Assembly: GCA_011634665.1 (NCBI GenBank)
Contig: WAEK01000047.1
Coordinates: 1 to 41,938, forward strand
Length of the DNA: 41,938 bases
From: Mortierella sp. BCC40632
Lineage: Eukaryota > Mortierellomycota > Mortierellomycetes > Mortierellales > Mortierellaceae
Direction: 5' to 3'
Both the position numbers and the translations under genes were made by a program. The notes beneath the pieces are model-generated. The model was not told where the DNA came from and did no database searches. It saw only the letters and a program-made list of their open reading frames with translations. Each line of letters begins with the position of its first letter. The stretch's first letter is position 1. Shown one piece after another: positions 1 to 13,475 of this stretch.

Positions 1-3000
1 ACAAATCTTAACTTCGACCTCAGCGGTTTAGGCAACCTCCCTGCTTTTATCAGGTGACGTCCCTTGGAGGTTGGGTTCTCCCTTTCTTCTGTCCTGCCCT
101 CAGCTCTTGCGTTTACAGGGTTCAACTGAACCACCAAACTAATCCCTTCTGCCCCTCCATCTTTTAACTAGTGGTAGCAATCTCCTGCAGGAACATCCCA
201 AAGTGGATCATACTGGATTGTCTTCCGTAAGCTTCGTATAAAGGAGGAAAACCAAGAGTACCCCTTGCTTTTATCGTTTATGACATCAGGGAGCCTTGAT
301 GAAAGACCTCAAAGGTGCCTAAATGTGAGTGCTATCAGGAATCAAACTGCTGACCATTTGGATTTCTCGTTAGTGCATCATGCCACTAACTGTGCGTTAA
401 TACGCTGTTTGAATACAAAACTAGGTACAAAAATGGCGTTGTCTTCCCTGGAAAGACACAGGCTAGAGGCTGATGAAGTATGGGGTGGAACAAAGGGTTT
501 AGAAGGGATCGAGAGTTATTTGAGTGACTATTCAGTGAGACGGCGTATCGCTCAAAGACTCATATGTCATATCTCCTGTGAATTACTCTTGATGGAAACA
601 TACTGTCACTCAAATAAATATTGGCCGAGAATTAAGAACTCATAACAACTTGTGTGTTGGAAGGAGAATGGGATATTAGCTTGAGAGCTTTTGCATCGAA
701 TTTTCAGTTCCATCTCTGGAGAGCTTGACTACTATATGAGCTCACGAGAACATGGCAGGATCGGCACAGAAAACTAACAGTAAGAAAGGACGTGGGCTGA
801 CATGTGTGCCATGGGCAATGGCTGCCTCAGTGACTCTCTATTCAAAGACACCAACAGCTTACGACTATGCTTTTCTGGGTGACTCATAGAGATCGTAATT
901 TATGGCGAGGTAAGCCACATATCTCTGCATCTAGGGTTCGAGCTATATAACTGGCACCCTAAAAAGAATCTGCGACATCTGAGGACGCACCGCGATACTA
1001 TCCCCAGTGTGGTTTATCAACCACAGGATTCCACTCACTTTGACTTTGTGTGAGAAGAAGAGCACGATCCTCCAACTACCTTGAACTCTGGGACATGCGC
1101 AATTGCAGAAAGCTCACTAAATATGAATCCGACAGCGCCTCATCAAGTCGAAAGATGAATATACCCTACGCATCTACAACTTTTACGAAACTCGAAAAAA
1201 GGTCGATCCATCTCCTTTATTTCAACCGCAGGGATCTCTTGTTGGAACTTTGAGTTCGGACTGATGATAAGGAAGCTATCTGTCAATTTACAAATGTGAA
1301 ACCGTCGCTCCAACCGACTTTGGATTCCACTCAGGCCGATCAAGCTAGAACCAGTCCATGTGAGCGGTCTTACAGACTTTTCATGGATGTTTGGATTCTT
1401 CAACCCGGGACGATGTTGTCCACAGGAGGAAGATGATAAAGCTTCATTTACTTTACATTGGCCAAACTGTATCCGTTTGCAACACAGGCGACTCATGGGA
1501 TCGAATCTATTCTATCGACTTCGGTGCAGGTTTCGATCCAAGAACTTGCGTCAGTGCTTTGTATCAGGAGGTGAAGGCGGCTATTTTTGTGTGGATGGGA
1601 GCATCGGATGTGGCGTCAATCTGGAATGCTGAAGCAGGGAAAGAATATCTCATATCCCTCTTTCCCGCGTCAGCCAGTGGATGGACTATTTGGCGAAAAC
1701 TCTCCTACGATGGGACTCAATTGCCGTCTGTTCGGTCTATGGCATCGATGTATACGACACCACCGTTTCGGGAACAAGTTCAATGGTTTCTTACCCAACT
1801 GCGACGAGAGTCACTATTCGCTCAATGTCCTTCGGGATCATTTCCTTCTATCGGTTACTGGACGTACCAAAAGGAAAAATAAGCCGCTTTCGTATTCCAC
1901 CAGGGAGTTGTCAACATCCGGACGTTGATGGACGATCCTTGACGTTTTGTTTTAGATGATTATATCAACTACCCTCTGCCTCTCTCAAATGACAGATGGG
2001 GTCTTCATCCTCGGATCTTCATAGACTATCTCAAAGGTCTATGACGGCTCCAAGACCATCATGAACCCAGTCCGGCAAAGACCAGTGCCAGTTCCAGGAG
2101 CTTGAACTCGAAGAGATGTCAAACGGAAGCCGGAAAGACTTATGTTATGGAATCAGGCGCTGTCTTTTCGTGGATCTCGCTCAAGAAAGTGTCTTTGAGT
2201 ATGTGGCTGGGATCTCGATGTCAGTCAAGTTTCCCGACCAGGATGAAGCACGCGTCTTGATTGGGGCTAACGAGATTGTTGGAAAGCACAAGCTCTGCTT
2301 TATTAAAACTCGTCTCAGATTGTACAGTTCACCTTGACTGAAGTGCATGTCTGGAACATCCCTTCGACAAAGGGAGGATTTTACTCTTTTAACAAGTTGG
2401 CAAAACGGGTATGAGAACATGCTGGGCGGTGAAAATACTAGCAGCTGGGAAAATCCTTGGAACTCATTCTGTGAACAATGTCGACAGCTCGAGTTTGAGT
2501 TCAATCCGACTTTTTACGAGACAGAAAGGAGGAGGGAGGAGGGAGGAATAAGAGAAAGAGGAAACAACAGGAAGACAATCAAACGGGTTAAGTAGGACCA
2601 AAATGGAGCAATCAAATAAGGGTTTTAGAACAAAGATGGACAAAAAGGAGAATAGTCCAATCATGGACTAACAGTCGATAGCTCCGTGGAAAAGAGTCAG
2701 GGAACAAGCTCAAAGGGGACACGCAAATTTGAATAAAACAGACCAACCCAACACCTTCAAAAGCGTGGTTCCTGGAGCCTTAATCTATGTGTTCAACAAC
2801 AGGAATCTCCCTTAATATTATCAGGGATCTACTTAAAGAATTCAAAGGATCTTCTTGGGATCCCCATCAGCCAGTTCATGCCTTTTATCACAACGGGTGG
2901 GGTCAATCCTTTGACGGCCTATTCGAAATTTTGCTTCGATCTTTATTGAGCCAAGATCAAGTCACTTGGATCTGAAGACTATTATGATGTGATTCTAATC

Positions 3001-5485
3001 TCTTGGATCCTCTGATCGCGGCTTCAGTGTGAATACCCGAGGCCTTCAAAGCTACGAAAGATCATTGCCGAGTATTGTATTATCCATGCCTGAGCAGAGG
3101 GAACCTCGTGTTCTTGTCTCCGATTCTGGGACGTCTCAAACATTTCTTGGAGGGTGTATCCTGAGTTTGCTCTAAGTACTCTGGAGCGTATTGCCTTCTA
3201 TTCTATAAAATCACGCAAATTCGTGTGGACAATCATCAGATTGCACATCCTCCAAGATTCTTACCTGAAATTCTGGAGACCCAATAGCCGTCCTTTGTAC
3301 AAGACAAAAACCCCTGTTCTCCAAGTCCATCCAGGGTAGTAGGAAATCAGAGCGCACAGAACCAACACTACAAAGGAGAGATTTTCACAGCCTCGTTTGA
3401 TGCTCTGTGGCATTATCTGGACGAGTCTCGGAGAGTGGAGGCCGAGGAAGATATTCCGCCGATGAGTTTCCCAAGGATGCTGTTCGAGATGTTCAAACTC
3501 CGAGCCAGATTTACATCCAAACTCACGGTCGAGTATCATGACTTTACGATCGAGCATTGCGACAACCCGGCGATTGCAGCACTTGTTGAATACAAATGGT
3601 AATGCATTTTTTTTGGATGCTTGAGTATTTTTACTTTTGCTCCTGACTCTTATTGTGGGTCGATATGAATAGCTCTCTTCGCAAAGAAGGGAATGAGCTC
3701 ATCTTTGTTTACCCCTTGCTTTATCCTCTTTTTTTTTCGGTCACCCATTACCCGCTGGTTTTCACCCTTGTCAGGAACACAATTGGATTTCCATACTGGC
3801 TTGTCCGGTTTATCATCGAGTGTATCTTTTATACACTTGTACTCACTGCAACTCTTCTCCAGGTGTACAACAATAATCGGCATGCGCTTGAAGGCATCTT
3901 CATAGCCATCATTGCCTTTTGTGATTCTCTTCTTTTTACTCGAGATTGGTCAAGCAAGGGACAATTGGAACCGATACAAAAAGTAATGAAAGGCTCTCTT
4001 TGAATACCTGAAGGATGCGGAGCAAATGTTCTTTATATCCACTCTTTCTACCAAGAGGTTGGAGAGGAGGGAAAATGAGGTGGCTCCAAATAGTATTGAT
4101 AAGGTACTTACGCTCCTTGATTTTTTTCTTGAATCTTTAGTTCTGGATACAATATTCTTGATGCTCTCGGCTTTTGGACTTCCATTGGCGGCCAGTATCA
4201 ACAACATAGTTCTCCAACAGAACCCAGAGGGTGCAGAGTCATTAATGGATGATCCGGTAATAACAAACGCGGTTTGGTTACTCAGCTACTCAGTCTTGGT
4301 CGTACTCTTTCATTTGGTAAGAATCTCTTTCGATAGACGAGCACTAGAAACTGTACCGCTTTGCTCTTGGTTGTCCATGGTTCACTCGATACCTCTTCTA
4401 CTAACACTTGTTTGACCATTAACCTAGCTGTTCGAACTCCGTATCGTAAAAGCATCTGCAAATATGTGACCATCATCCAGCAAGCCATTGTCCAGATCCG
4501 AGTCTTCTTCTTCATCTTTGCAGCAGGAATTGTGGCATTCGCATTGGCAATCATCCATCTACTTCGAGCATGTCCTGTCTATGTGTGCCAGCCTGATACC
4601 AAACTTAAGAGTAACCCTTTTTCGCTTTCTCGGTACCCTATTACTTTATGGTAAGGATATCACACCCTACTCCCCAAAAAGGTCCCGGTGCTGTGGAATC
4701 ATTGTATCAGGGGCGCTGGTGACTAATCCGCGACTCCTCACCCCTTTATCCCTCAACCAACAGGGAGGAATGTATGACCCAGTTGGTGATGAGTTTGAAA
4801 GTGAGAACTGGGCATTCCATATCATGATGATCATCTACTTTTTTCTTTACGGTCATTCTTATGCTCAATGTGTTGATTGGTAAGTGTAGTATAAGATTCA
4901 CAACACCATCTGTGTCTAACCTGAGGTTATCGTTCGTTCATTGACCCTCTCTCTCTCTCTCTTTCATTGCTACTTTAACTACCTCTCTTCCTTAGCACTG
5001 ATCAACAAGGCATTTGAGAAAGGAGATGATGGTTGGCGATTGACATGGGTCGAGAACAAACTAAGATACATTGAGTGCTGAGAACCTCTCCTACAATATT
5101 CCAGGTAACCGAGTCAGATGTGCTTCAAGTGTTGAGGACATCGAAAGGAACAACCAAATGCTCTTCTCTCTGTTTCTTTCCCAACTCTCCATGGGCCTCA
5201 CCAATTTTCCCCCCTCTTCTATTCTTCTTCTAAACTCTTGTAGGATTCCCGTCGAACGTACAACATCTTCCCCAAGAATCTACTTTTTCACTCCCTTCAA
5301 GGATCATTATGGAATACCAGGCCAAGGTTGAAGAGAATATCAAAAAGGTGGAGGGAACATCAAGGAAGACAATGGAGCCTTGGTTTCCTTCGAGCAGATT
5401 GAGGATATGAGGAGACATCAGGAGGGACCAACTCGTCGAACTGAAGCGACTAATTCTTGAGTCGAGGAAAAGCACCAGGTCATAG
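1..5485 (+). pseudogene. Array copy 1: beta-propeller/TRP-like channel gene, 5'-truncated by window, many frameshifts
   Basis: This is homologous over its whole length to the copies at 22411 and 30156. The window opens in the third exon (about 28-88). Approximate later exons are 175-323, 434-483, 592-3598, 3776-3982, 4141-4316, 4428-4650, 4764-4879, 4996-5104 and 5244-5485. Splice sites are mostly preserved, for example gtaag after 4316 and 4879, and ag before 4141, 4764 and 4996. Exon lengths depart from the intact copies by 1-8 nt (176 against 184, 223 against 225, 116 against 115, 109 against 111), so the frame breaks repeatedly. The S3, S4-S5 and S6 segments are recognisable in pieces, as is the GGxYDP pore stretch. 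The C-terminal coil has only about one 11-residue repeat. The linker region near 2515-2755 is shorter than in copies 4 and 5. Either a decayed member or a real gene with poor consensus sequence. Confidence 0.75.
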
Positions 5486-7510
5486 AACAAGAAAAGGACG
5501 GAGGAGAAGGAAAGGAGGGAATGAAAAAGGATGGGTTTCCCCTCCCCTTCTTCTTTGAATAGTGTAACATATTTTCACTAAAACTCTCTACCTGGCTTTT
5601 CTTAGGGAGGAGATGAATCGTTGTTGGCATCTAACAGTAAATAAGAAAAAGAAAAAAAAATGGCAAAAAGGATCTTTTTGCACATGACCCTTCTCTTAAA
5701 ATATCTCTACAAACCTTTGCGGTGTTGTGAGAATGATCGTTGCCATGGCACTACGCAGGATTACACCTTATTGTCTCGATCGGTTCCCAATCACGATCTT
5801 TTGGGGACTCAACGGCCATACTTTTTGGCTGGGATGACCGTCAGAAATTAGTCGGTGATGTATGGTGAAGAGTCTGCCAAGAACAACAAAGGACACGACC
5901 ATAATATGGCAGATAGGCTAGAAGAAAATAGGAGCCGGGGAGACAAAAAAAAGGTAAATACCGGGTTGAGTCAACCAACAGTGTGTGTGGTGCAGAGTAT
6001 GTCAATAGTATTCTCTTCACCTGTAACCCTCGCTGTAATAATGAGAGATGGCCAAAGGGGCATTGAAGGCTGTATGACCTTCATTTACGAGAAAGAGCAT
6101 GCTCCATGTGAGAACAGCACCCACCGAGGCGTGTTGCAGACAGGGTCAAAATTGCTTAAATGACCCAGACCTCCCCTCTTAATCGTTCTCTTCCACCCTC
6201 TTTACCCGACCCTAAACAGTACTACTCGCTTATAATCCTTCACCTCCCCATACAAGGGAAATTTTAGGAACAGCCAGGCTAAAGTCATGGGGGTTGAACC
6301 CAGGATCCAAAATGGTTTGTCCGTTATGTGGTACTGAAACTTAATAGCTGATTCAGGGCCAATGTGCCATAACAAAACGGGTCTTGGTGGAGGCTTCCGG
6401 TCACTGTGTCCCTTCTCTGTCGTCCCTTGGATCAGCAGCACTGGTTTACCGAATCTTGTCCCCTCTCATTAAAAACGGATCGTGTACCTGAAGATGACAA
6501 AGAGCAGCACTAGCCAGAAATTAGGCTCGATAGTGTACAAACCAGGACAAAATGATTTACAGGGTTTCCCTTCGAAAAGACTCACTTTGAGGTTGCACCA
6601 ACATAGTCAGGCAACCTCAAATGTTTGTTGGATGCCAAAACTTTGACCACTTGTCCTGTAGTGTGGTCAAAAAAAAAAAAAAAAAAAAAAAAAGTCTGTT
6701 CTGAGGAAGAATGGAACTCGATTTGCTTCATCTCTCTTTGGAAGCAAAAGAGCTCCTCCGATGTGAACAACCAAGTGCAACTCCGGCTCACACCCAACTC
6801 AGTCAATTGTCTATACCATAGTGAACATTTTTCTATAATTGTCCATCTCTTTACAAGGAAAGGGAGGTTGACTTGTTTGGATGATAATAATTCACCTCAG
6901 TGTGTCAGCCCTGTCAGTGCAGCTCCAAGTTTGGACCCTTACCCTATCTCTTGGATTTGCGGTTTCTCTCAATCGACATATGATGGGACATCCGGATGTG
7001 GATGATAGTCGACTCATGACGCTGTTAAAGAGAATGGGGAGGCCTCTGGGTCTTTTGTTCATAACTTCCCTTCTATCAGGCTGGCCTTTGGCAGTAAGCA
7101 TGTACTCTGCTGAGAGAAGAAGGGGTTCCTGAGAGCGACCGACCCAGAGCACATTGATCCCCATAGAAAAAGTAAAAAAAAAAAAAAAAAAAAGATACTC
7201 TTTTAAGTTTCTCACTGCTAAGTATGGTATGAGAGGCCAAATGTAACGCAAGACCTCATGCAGGTCACAAAGAGGAAGGGAGGGGCCAGTACGATTCTCG
7301 GTTAGTCGATGCACCAACAGGGGGGAAACAACCAGAAACAACAAAAAACCTTATTTTTTTTCCACAACCCATGGTCTCCCCGCAAAGTAGAAATAACAGC
7401 CAGAACGCACACCTTTCTCTACTCCTTCATCCCCCTTCTTCTCCCTCTCGAGTCATTCCATCCTCCTGTTCCTACTCCCTCTTGCACCCCAATCTCTCCC
7501 GAGCCACAGG
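5486..7510. other. Intergenic region between copies 1 and 2
   Basis: No convincing gene. The segment is homologous in part to the other intergenic spacers and most similar to 13476-15059. It contains a run of 25 A (6669-6693) and one of 20 A (7174-7193). Both are much shorter at the homologous places in the next spacer (about 4 A and 7 A). The stretch of about 6080-6450 is shared with 13790-14180 but not seen in the later spacers. Pyrimidine-rich sequence (7405-7505) leads into the start codon of copy 2. Confidence 0.6.
6669..6693. repeat. 25-A homopolymer in spacer 1-2
   Basis: The homologous site in the next spacer (near 14371) has only about four A, flanked on both sides by the same sequence (gtgtggtc before; ttctgaggaagaatgg after). 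This points to local expansion, not insertion of a polyadenylated element. Confidence 0.8.
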
Positions 7511-10500
7511 ATGGATATCTCAACTGAGAAGGACACAAATCATCCCTGTCTCTACCAGCAACAGTGGCCCTGGCAACTGTTCGGGGCAATGGTTCAGCTT
7601 TCAAAGCGCCAAGTCATGAAGGCCTCAAGGGAAGTATGAATATTCTGATAAAACTAAAAAGAGGACAAAAGATTTGAGATGAGGTTCCATCTAATGTTTA
7701 CATCGTCTCTCTCTCTCTCTCTCTCTCTCTCAATGAAGGCATAGTCCACCAGACTCTACTTCAAGAAAAATCCCATCAATAACTTGAGGGGGTAGGCGTC
7801 CCCACTAACAAATGTCTCTCTTGCGCTCTCACTGGCAAACTCTTTGATTAGGGGGTAATAATTTAAGGGTCTTGTTCATTCTTTCTTCCCTAACGACTTT
7901 TACATTTATTTTTATTTTTTTTTTTTTTTTTTTTTTTTTTACAACATCCCCGGTTACTATCAAGGTAATACCCCATGGAAGGTATTCTCTTCTTTCTTAT
8001 CTTTCATTTATCCAGCTCTCTCTGTTACCAGAGATCCCAACAGACTACAAAAAACTAATCCTTTCTGCGCAATATCCATCGCGACTCACCAATTTAGTGC
8101 TCAATACCCCTGCGAGAGAATTCCATGGATCATACTGGACTGGTTGTCTTCGGTGTTTCGCTTTCAAGGAAAAACAAGAGTGCCCTTGACATCGTTTATG
8201 ACGTCCGAGGGAGCTTTGATGAAGAACCATTCAAAATATTTGAATGTAGGAGCAATCACGGCAAATGTCCAGGAATACCATGCAATTCGTCGTTGGCGTG
8301 TCTTGCCGCTAATATACTTATATATTTGGATATGTCTGATTTCAAATAGTACAAGACTGGTGTTGTCTTCCTGGAGAAGGACGAACTAGAGACCGTTGGT
8401 AGCTGCCCAGGGTGGACAAAGGACAAGGACTGGGTGAATGTTAATACGATTTCTCTGTGAGATGTACCGACTCAAGACTCACATTTTTGACTCTTCGGAA
8501 AGCGTCTGATAGGAAATTTACTGTCCAAAAACAGGGAATCGTCAGAATAAGACCCTACAACCAGCTTTTAATAAGAAGGTAAATGGGCATTCAGTGAAGC
8601 TCCACCTTGAGTTTCGGATACCGACTTTTGGAGAGCTTGAGCTTCATTACGTTGAGCTCACGAACAATAGGATCGCGACACCAGAAAACAACGGTAAAAG
8701 CAAGGACGTGATGACATCGTACCATGGAGCAATGGCTGCCTCGGTGACTCTCTTCAAGACACCCAGCAACTTACGACTATACTTTTTCTCATGGGTGACT
8801 CATAGAGATCGTAATTTATGGCGAGTAAACCACATATTTGCATTGAGTTCGGCTATCAGCTTCCGGCGCTCAATGAGCCAGCTTCATCAACAGCGCACCA
8901 ACCATTGTAGATACCGCAATCAACCACAAAGTTCACTCGCACTTTGACTTTTTGTGTAAAGATGAACGATCTCAACTTCGCCTTGAGCTTTGGGACATGC
9001 GCGGTTACAGCGCACTAAAAGTGGATCCGACAGCACCATCAAAGTCGAAAAGATGACTATACCCTACGCATCTACAACTTTTACAAAGCTCGACAAAAGA
9101 TGCAATAGGTGTATTCATTTCTACTGAAGGATCTCTTGTTGGTTTGAGCTCGAACAAGGAGAAAGAGCTACCCTGTCAGGAATTTACAAATGTACATCTG
9201 TGGCGCCAGTCGACGCGGATCCCTCAAGCAATTAGACTGGAACTAGTTCATGTGGGCGGTCGCTGACTTCCATGGATGCTGCGGTTTTCAACAAAGGACC
9301 ACATCGATCCACAAGAGGACGACGATAAGTTAATTGCTTGCGATGGCCAATCCGTATCCGTTTATAGCACGAATGGCTCTTGGGACCATATCTATTCTAT
9401 CAATCTCGGTACAAGTTTCGATCAGGAACTTGCGTCCACCCCATCAGGAGTGAGGGGTGGCTATTTTTTTTATGGATGGGAGTATCGGGCGTGGTGTCGA
9501 TTTGGAATGCTGAGACAGGAAAAGAATATTTCTCATATCTCTTTCTCCCGTATCGGTCAGAGGAACGTCTACTTGACTAAACTCTCCTATGACGGAAGTC
9601 AGTTGCCATTTTTCACTGGATGGCATCGATGTATATGACACCATCTCAGGAACAAGGTCAATGGCTTTCTGCCAAGACTTTACTGATAAGAGCCATTACA
9701 CACTCAGCGTCCTTCAGGATCATTTCGTTCTGTCGGTCACTGGACATTCACCAAAGAGAATAGCCGCTTTCGTGTTCACCGAATTGTCAATATCCGGACT
9801 TTGAAGGACGATCATCTTGACATTTGTCTAGATGATTACAGCTACCCTCTGCCTCTCACGAATCATCGGTGGGTTTCACGTACCCCTGGGTCTTCCTTAG
9901 AATTTCTCAAGGTCTATGACGGCTCCAAGACCCTCAATAACGAACCAACCGAAGACCAATGCCAGTTGCAGGAACTTGACCTTGAAGAGATGTCAAGAAA
10001 ATTCCCGGAAAGACCTATATTTTGGAATCTGGGGGCAGTCTTTTCGGCGTGGGTCTCCTCCAAAGTGTCTCTAGATACGTTGCCAGGTTCTCGATGTCAG
10101 TCAAATTCACCGACCAGGATGAGCCTCGCATCTTGTTGGGAACTAAAAAAGTTAATGGCAAATAAGTTCTGTTTTCTGAAGAGCTCGTCTCTCCGATTGT
10201 ACTGTTCACCCTGAACAGAGTGAATGTCTGGAACATCCCTACAACAAAGGCCAAGACTTCACAACAGCAACGAGTTGGCAGAACGGATATCCAAAAATAT
10301 GCTGGGCAGTGAAAACATCAAAAGCTGGGGAAATCCTTAGAACTCGATTTTGTGAACATTATTCGACAACTCGAGCTTGAGTTCAATGCAACTCCAATCA
10401 GGACTTGGTAAAGTAGATGGAGGTGAAAGAGAGGGGGCAGGAGAAATGGGACGGTGAAATCGACTCAAGAATCAAACTTGCCCGACTAAGAGCAGGATTT

Positions 10501-13475
10501 GTAGTCCCCCGAACAGCTCAAGAGTTGTACAGCGACCTATCTGGTCCTCAACCCAACTTATCTTCAAAGTGCGGTCAACGGGGCTTTTTATTCGTCTACG
10601 TGTTTATCTCAGGAGACCCTTGTCGATGTTACAAGGGAAGTTCTACAATGGGCTCATCTTCCAGGGGATCTTCACTAGCCAGCTCATGCCTTTTTTACCT
10701 CACCGCCAAGTGGGACCAATCCTTTGACGGCCTATTCAGAAATTTGCTACGATCATTGTTGAGCCAAAGATCAAGGTCACTTGGATACCAGAAGAGTATT
10801 ACATCGAAGGGTTCCAACCCCTTGGATCTCTTGATTGCTTCTTCAAATGAGTACCCGAAAGCCTTTAAGACCACGAAAGATGCATTGCCGAATATTGTAT
10901 TATTCCATGCCCATGAACAAAAAACCTTGTATTCTTGTCCTCAATCCTGGGACATCTCCAAACATTTCTTGGGTGTATCCTGATTTGCTCAAAGTACGCT
11001 GGGCATGCCTTCATTCCTATAAGTCACGCAAGTTCATTGTGGGCAATCATCAGATCGCACACCCCAAGATTCGTTTAAGGTTCTGGAGACCTAATCGCCG
11101 TCCTTTACTTACAAACGAAGAGCCCTGTTCTCCAAATCCATCCGGGGGCAGGAAACCAAAATCACAGAATCAAAACACAAGGGAGAGATTTTCGCAGCCT
11201 CGTTTGATGCTCTATGGCATTATCTGTGGACGAGTCTCGGAGGTGGGAGAACTGAGACAGAGGAAATGCTCCGCCGATGATGGGATTTCCAAGGATGTTG
11301 TTGTTCGAGAGATGGTCAAACTACGAGCTAGATTTACATCCAAACTCACGGTCGAGAGTATCATGACTTTGCGGTCGAGCATTGCGACAACCCGGTGATT
11401 GCAGCACTTGTTGAATACAAATGGTAATACAAGTTTGGATGTTTGGATGTCTGGATGATTCATCATTGCTCTGGCTCTTCGTGAATTCCTGTGAGCTGCC
11501 CTTCTTGAGAAAGAGGATATAAAAGCTCAATTACTTGTTGCTCTATTTTCTTTCTCTCTCTCTCTCTCTCTCTTTTTTTTTTTTCTCCGACACCCAACCG
11601 CCGATTTTACTCTTGTTAGGAACACAATTGGATTTCCATGTTGGCTTGTTCGGTTTGTCCTAGAGTGTATATTTTTTATATGCTTGTACTCCTTTGGCGG
11701 CTCAACTTCTCCAAGTTTACAAAAAATGATCGAAATACACTCCGAAGCATTTTCATTGCCATCATTGTCTTTGTGATTTTTCTTCTTCTTTCTCGAGATT
11801 GGTCAAGCAAGGAACAATTGGAACCGATACAAAAAAGTAATACGAGACTCTCTTTTTACATGAGGATGCGGAACAAGCGTTCCTTTTTATTATTCTTTCA
11901 CCAGGAGAAACTGGAAGGGACAAAAGAACGGATGGTCCTGGATGGCTATGCTTAGATACTGACATTCTTTGAATTACTCTTGACTCTAGTTCTGGATACC
12001 ACAATATTCTTGATGCTCTTGGCTTTTGGACTCTGGCCGGCCACATCCCAACAGCTTATGGTTCCTCCAGCAGAATCGGAACTGCCGGTAGGGCGAGGCA
12101 CTTTCCGGTGAATGATCCTGGTGATAACAGCGCACTGGTTGCTCCAGCTACTCTGTTCACTGATCATTGCTGTTTCAAATTTTGGTAAGAATCTCTTTCG
12201 TTGGGCGAGCTTTAGAAACTGTACCCTTCTTCTTGGTTGTCCATGGTTCCTTTCGATACCTCTTCTGCTAACACTTGTTTAATAGTAACCCTAGCTGTTT
12301 CGGCTCAAAATCGCTAAAAAGCATCTGCAAGTATGTGACCATCATCCATAGTCATTGTCAGATCCAGGTCTTCTTCTTCATCTTTGCAGCAGGAATATTG
12401 GCATTCGCGAGTGGCAATCATCCATCTACTTCAGGCTTGTGTCCTTTATCTATAGTAACGCCAGCCGATACCAAGCAAAAGTAACCTTGCACAAAAGCTT
12501 TCCTCGACCACCCTATTACTTTATGGTAAGGATGATATCACCCTACTCTCCAAAGACACTGTTGTCGTATTGAATAAAAGTGTGCGAGTTAATCAACGAC
12601 TCTCATCTCCCACACTGTCAGCTAAACCAGCTAGGAGGGCTGTATGACGGTCAATGAGTTTGAGAGTGAAGAACTGGGAAAAATTTCCATATATCCATGA
12701 TGATCATCTACTTTTTTTCTTTTGGTCCATTCTTATACTCAATGTGTTGATTGTTGGAGTATTAACAGTAAAGATTCTGTAACGCCATCCAGTAACTATG
12801 AGACTATCGTTCGTTCAATAACCCTCTCTCTAACTTTTCATTACCACTCCAGCTACTCACTTCCCTTTAGCACTGATCAACAAGGCATTTAGAAAGGGGA
12901 GGGCAATGGTTGGCTTGGTGCAGGTCCAGAACAAACTAAGGCTTACGTGAAGTGCTTTGAGAACCTCTCCACGTATATTCCAGGTAATGAGCCAAGATGT
13001 GCTTGAGTGGCAGACATCAAAAAGGCTTTATCAAATGCTTTCTTCTCTCTTTCCCAACTCTCCATGAACTTCACTATTTTTTTCATCTTCCTAATCTCTT
13101 GTAGGATTCGTCGAACGTATAACATTTTCCCGGATCATTAACTTTTACCAGGCGGGACCATCAAAGCATATCAAAAGGTGGAGGAACATTCAAAAGTGAA
13201 TGGGCCTTGGTTCAAAGGGATGACAATGAGGATGAGGAACATCAGGGAGGACCAGCTCGTCGGAGAACAAGATTGAGGATATGAAGAAACATCAGGAGGA
13301 ACAAGACTTGATGAAGGAGAAGGAACTTCCGGATAATGATCAAATTGATGAGATATGAATAGCACTAAAAAATGAATGTGGGGTGATGGAGGGAACGTGT
13401 TGGCAGACTCAACTCAGCGAACTAAAAAGAAAAAGCGATCTCAGGTCGAGCTAGGAAGGATCACCGGGAACCCAT
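7511..13475 (+). pseudogene. Array copy 2: beta-propeller/TRP-like channel gene with dense indels
   Basis: The ATG at 7511 aligns with the start codons of copies 4-6 (Met-Asp-Ile-Ser-Thr here, Met-Asp-Thr-Ser-Thr there). Approximate exons: first exon near 7511-7635, then 7733-7774, 7943-7980, 8098-8245, 8350-8399, 8513-11423, 11620-11836, 11990-12184, 12295-12535, 12635-12754, 12871-12983 and 13105-13475. Propeller fragments are clear around 9330-9430 (LIACDGQSVSVY) and 9840-9990. The channel part keeps the TM1, S3 and S4-S5 signatures in broken frames. The acidic Gly/Glu linker of copies 4-6 is replaced by a short segment of about 25-30 codons near 10395-10480. No continuous frame is possible as written, because small indels occur every few tens of bases. 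It is closest to copy 3. Confidence 0.72.
7915..7940. repeat. 26-T homopolymer before exon 3 of copy 2
   Basis: A T run in the position of the acceptor polypyrimidine tract of the second intron. Other copies have an ordinary short pyrimidine stretch there. Confidence 0.75.

Noticed and set aside
6285..6310. tRNA B-box-like sequence on the minus strand (GGTTCAACCC), repeated near 14033-14050, with an A-box-like TGGCACATTGG upstream
   Set aside because: No acceptor stem pairs, the T stem has only four of five pairs, and the spacing does not allow a cloverleaf. Repetition is explained by duplication of the spacer. At most a decayed tRNA-derived element.
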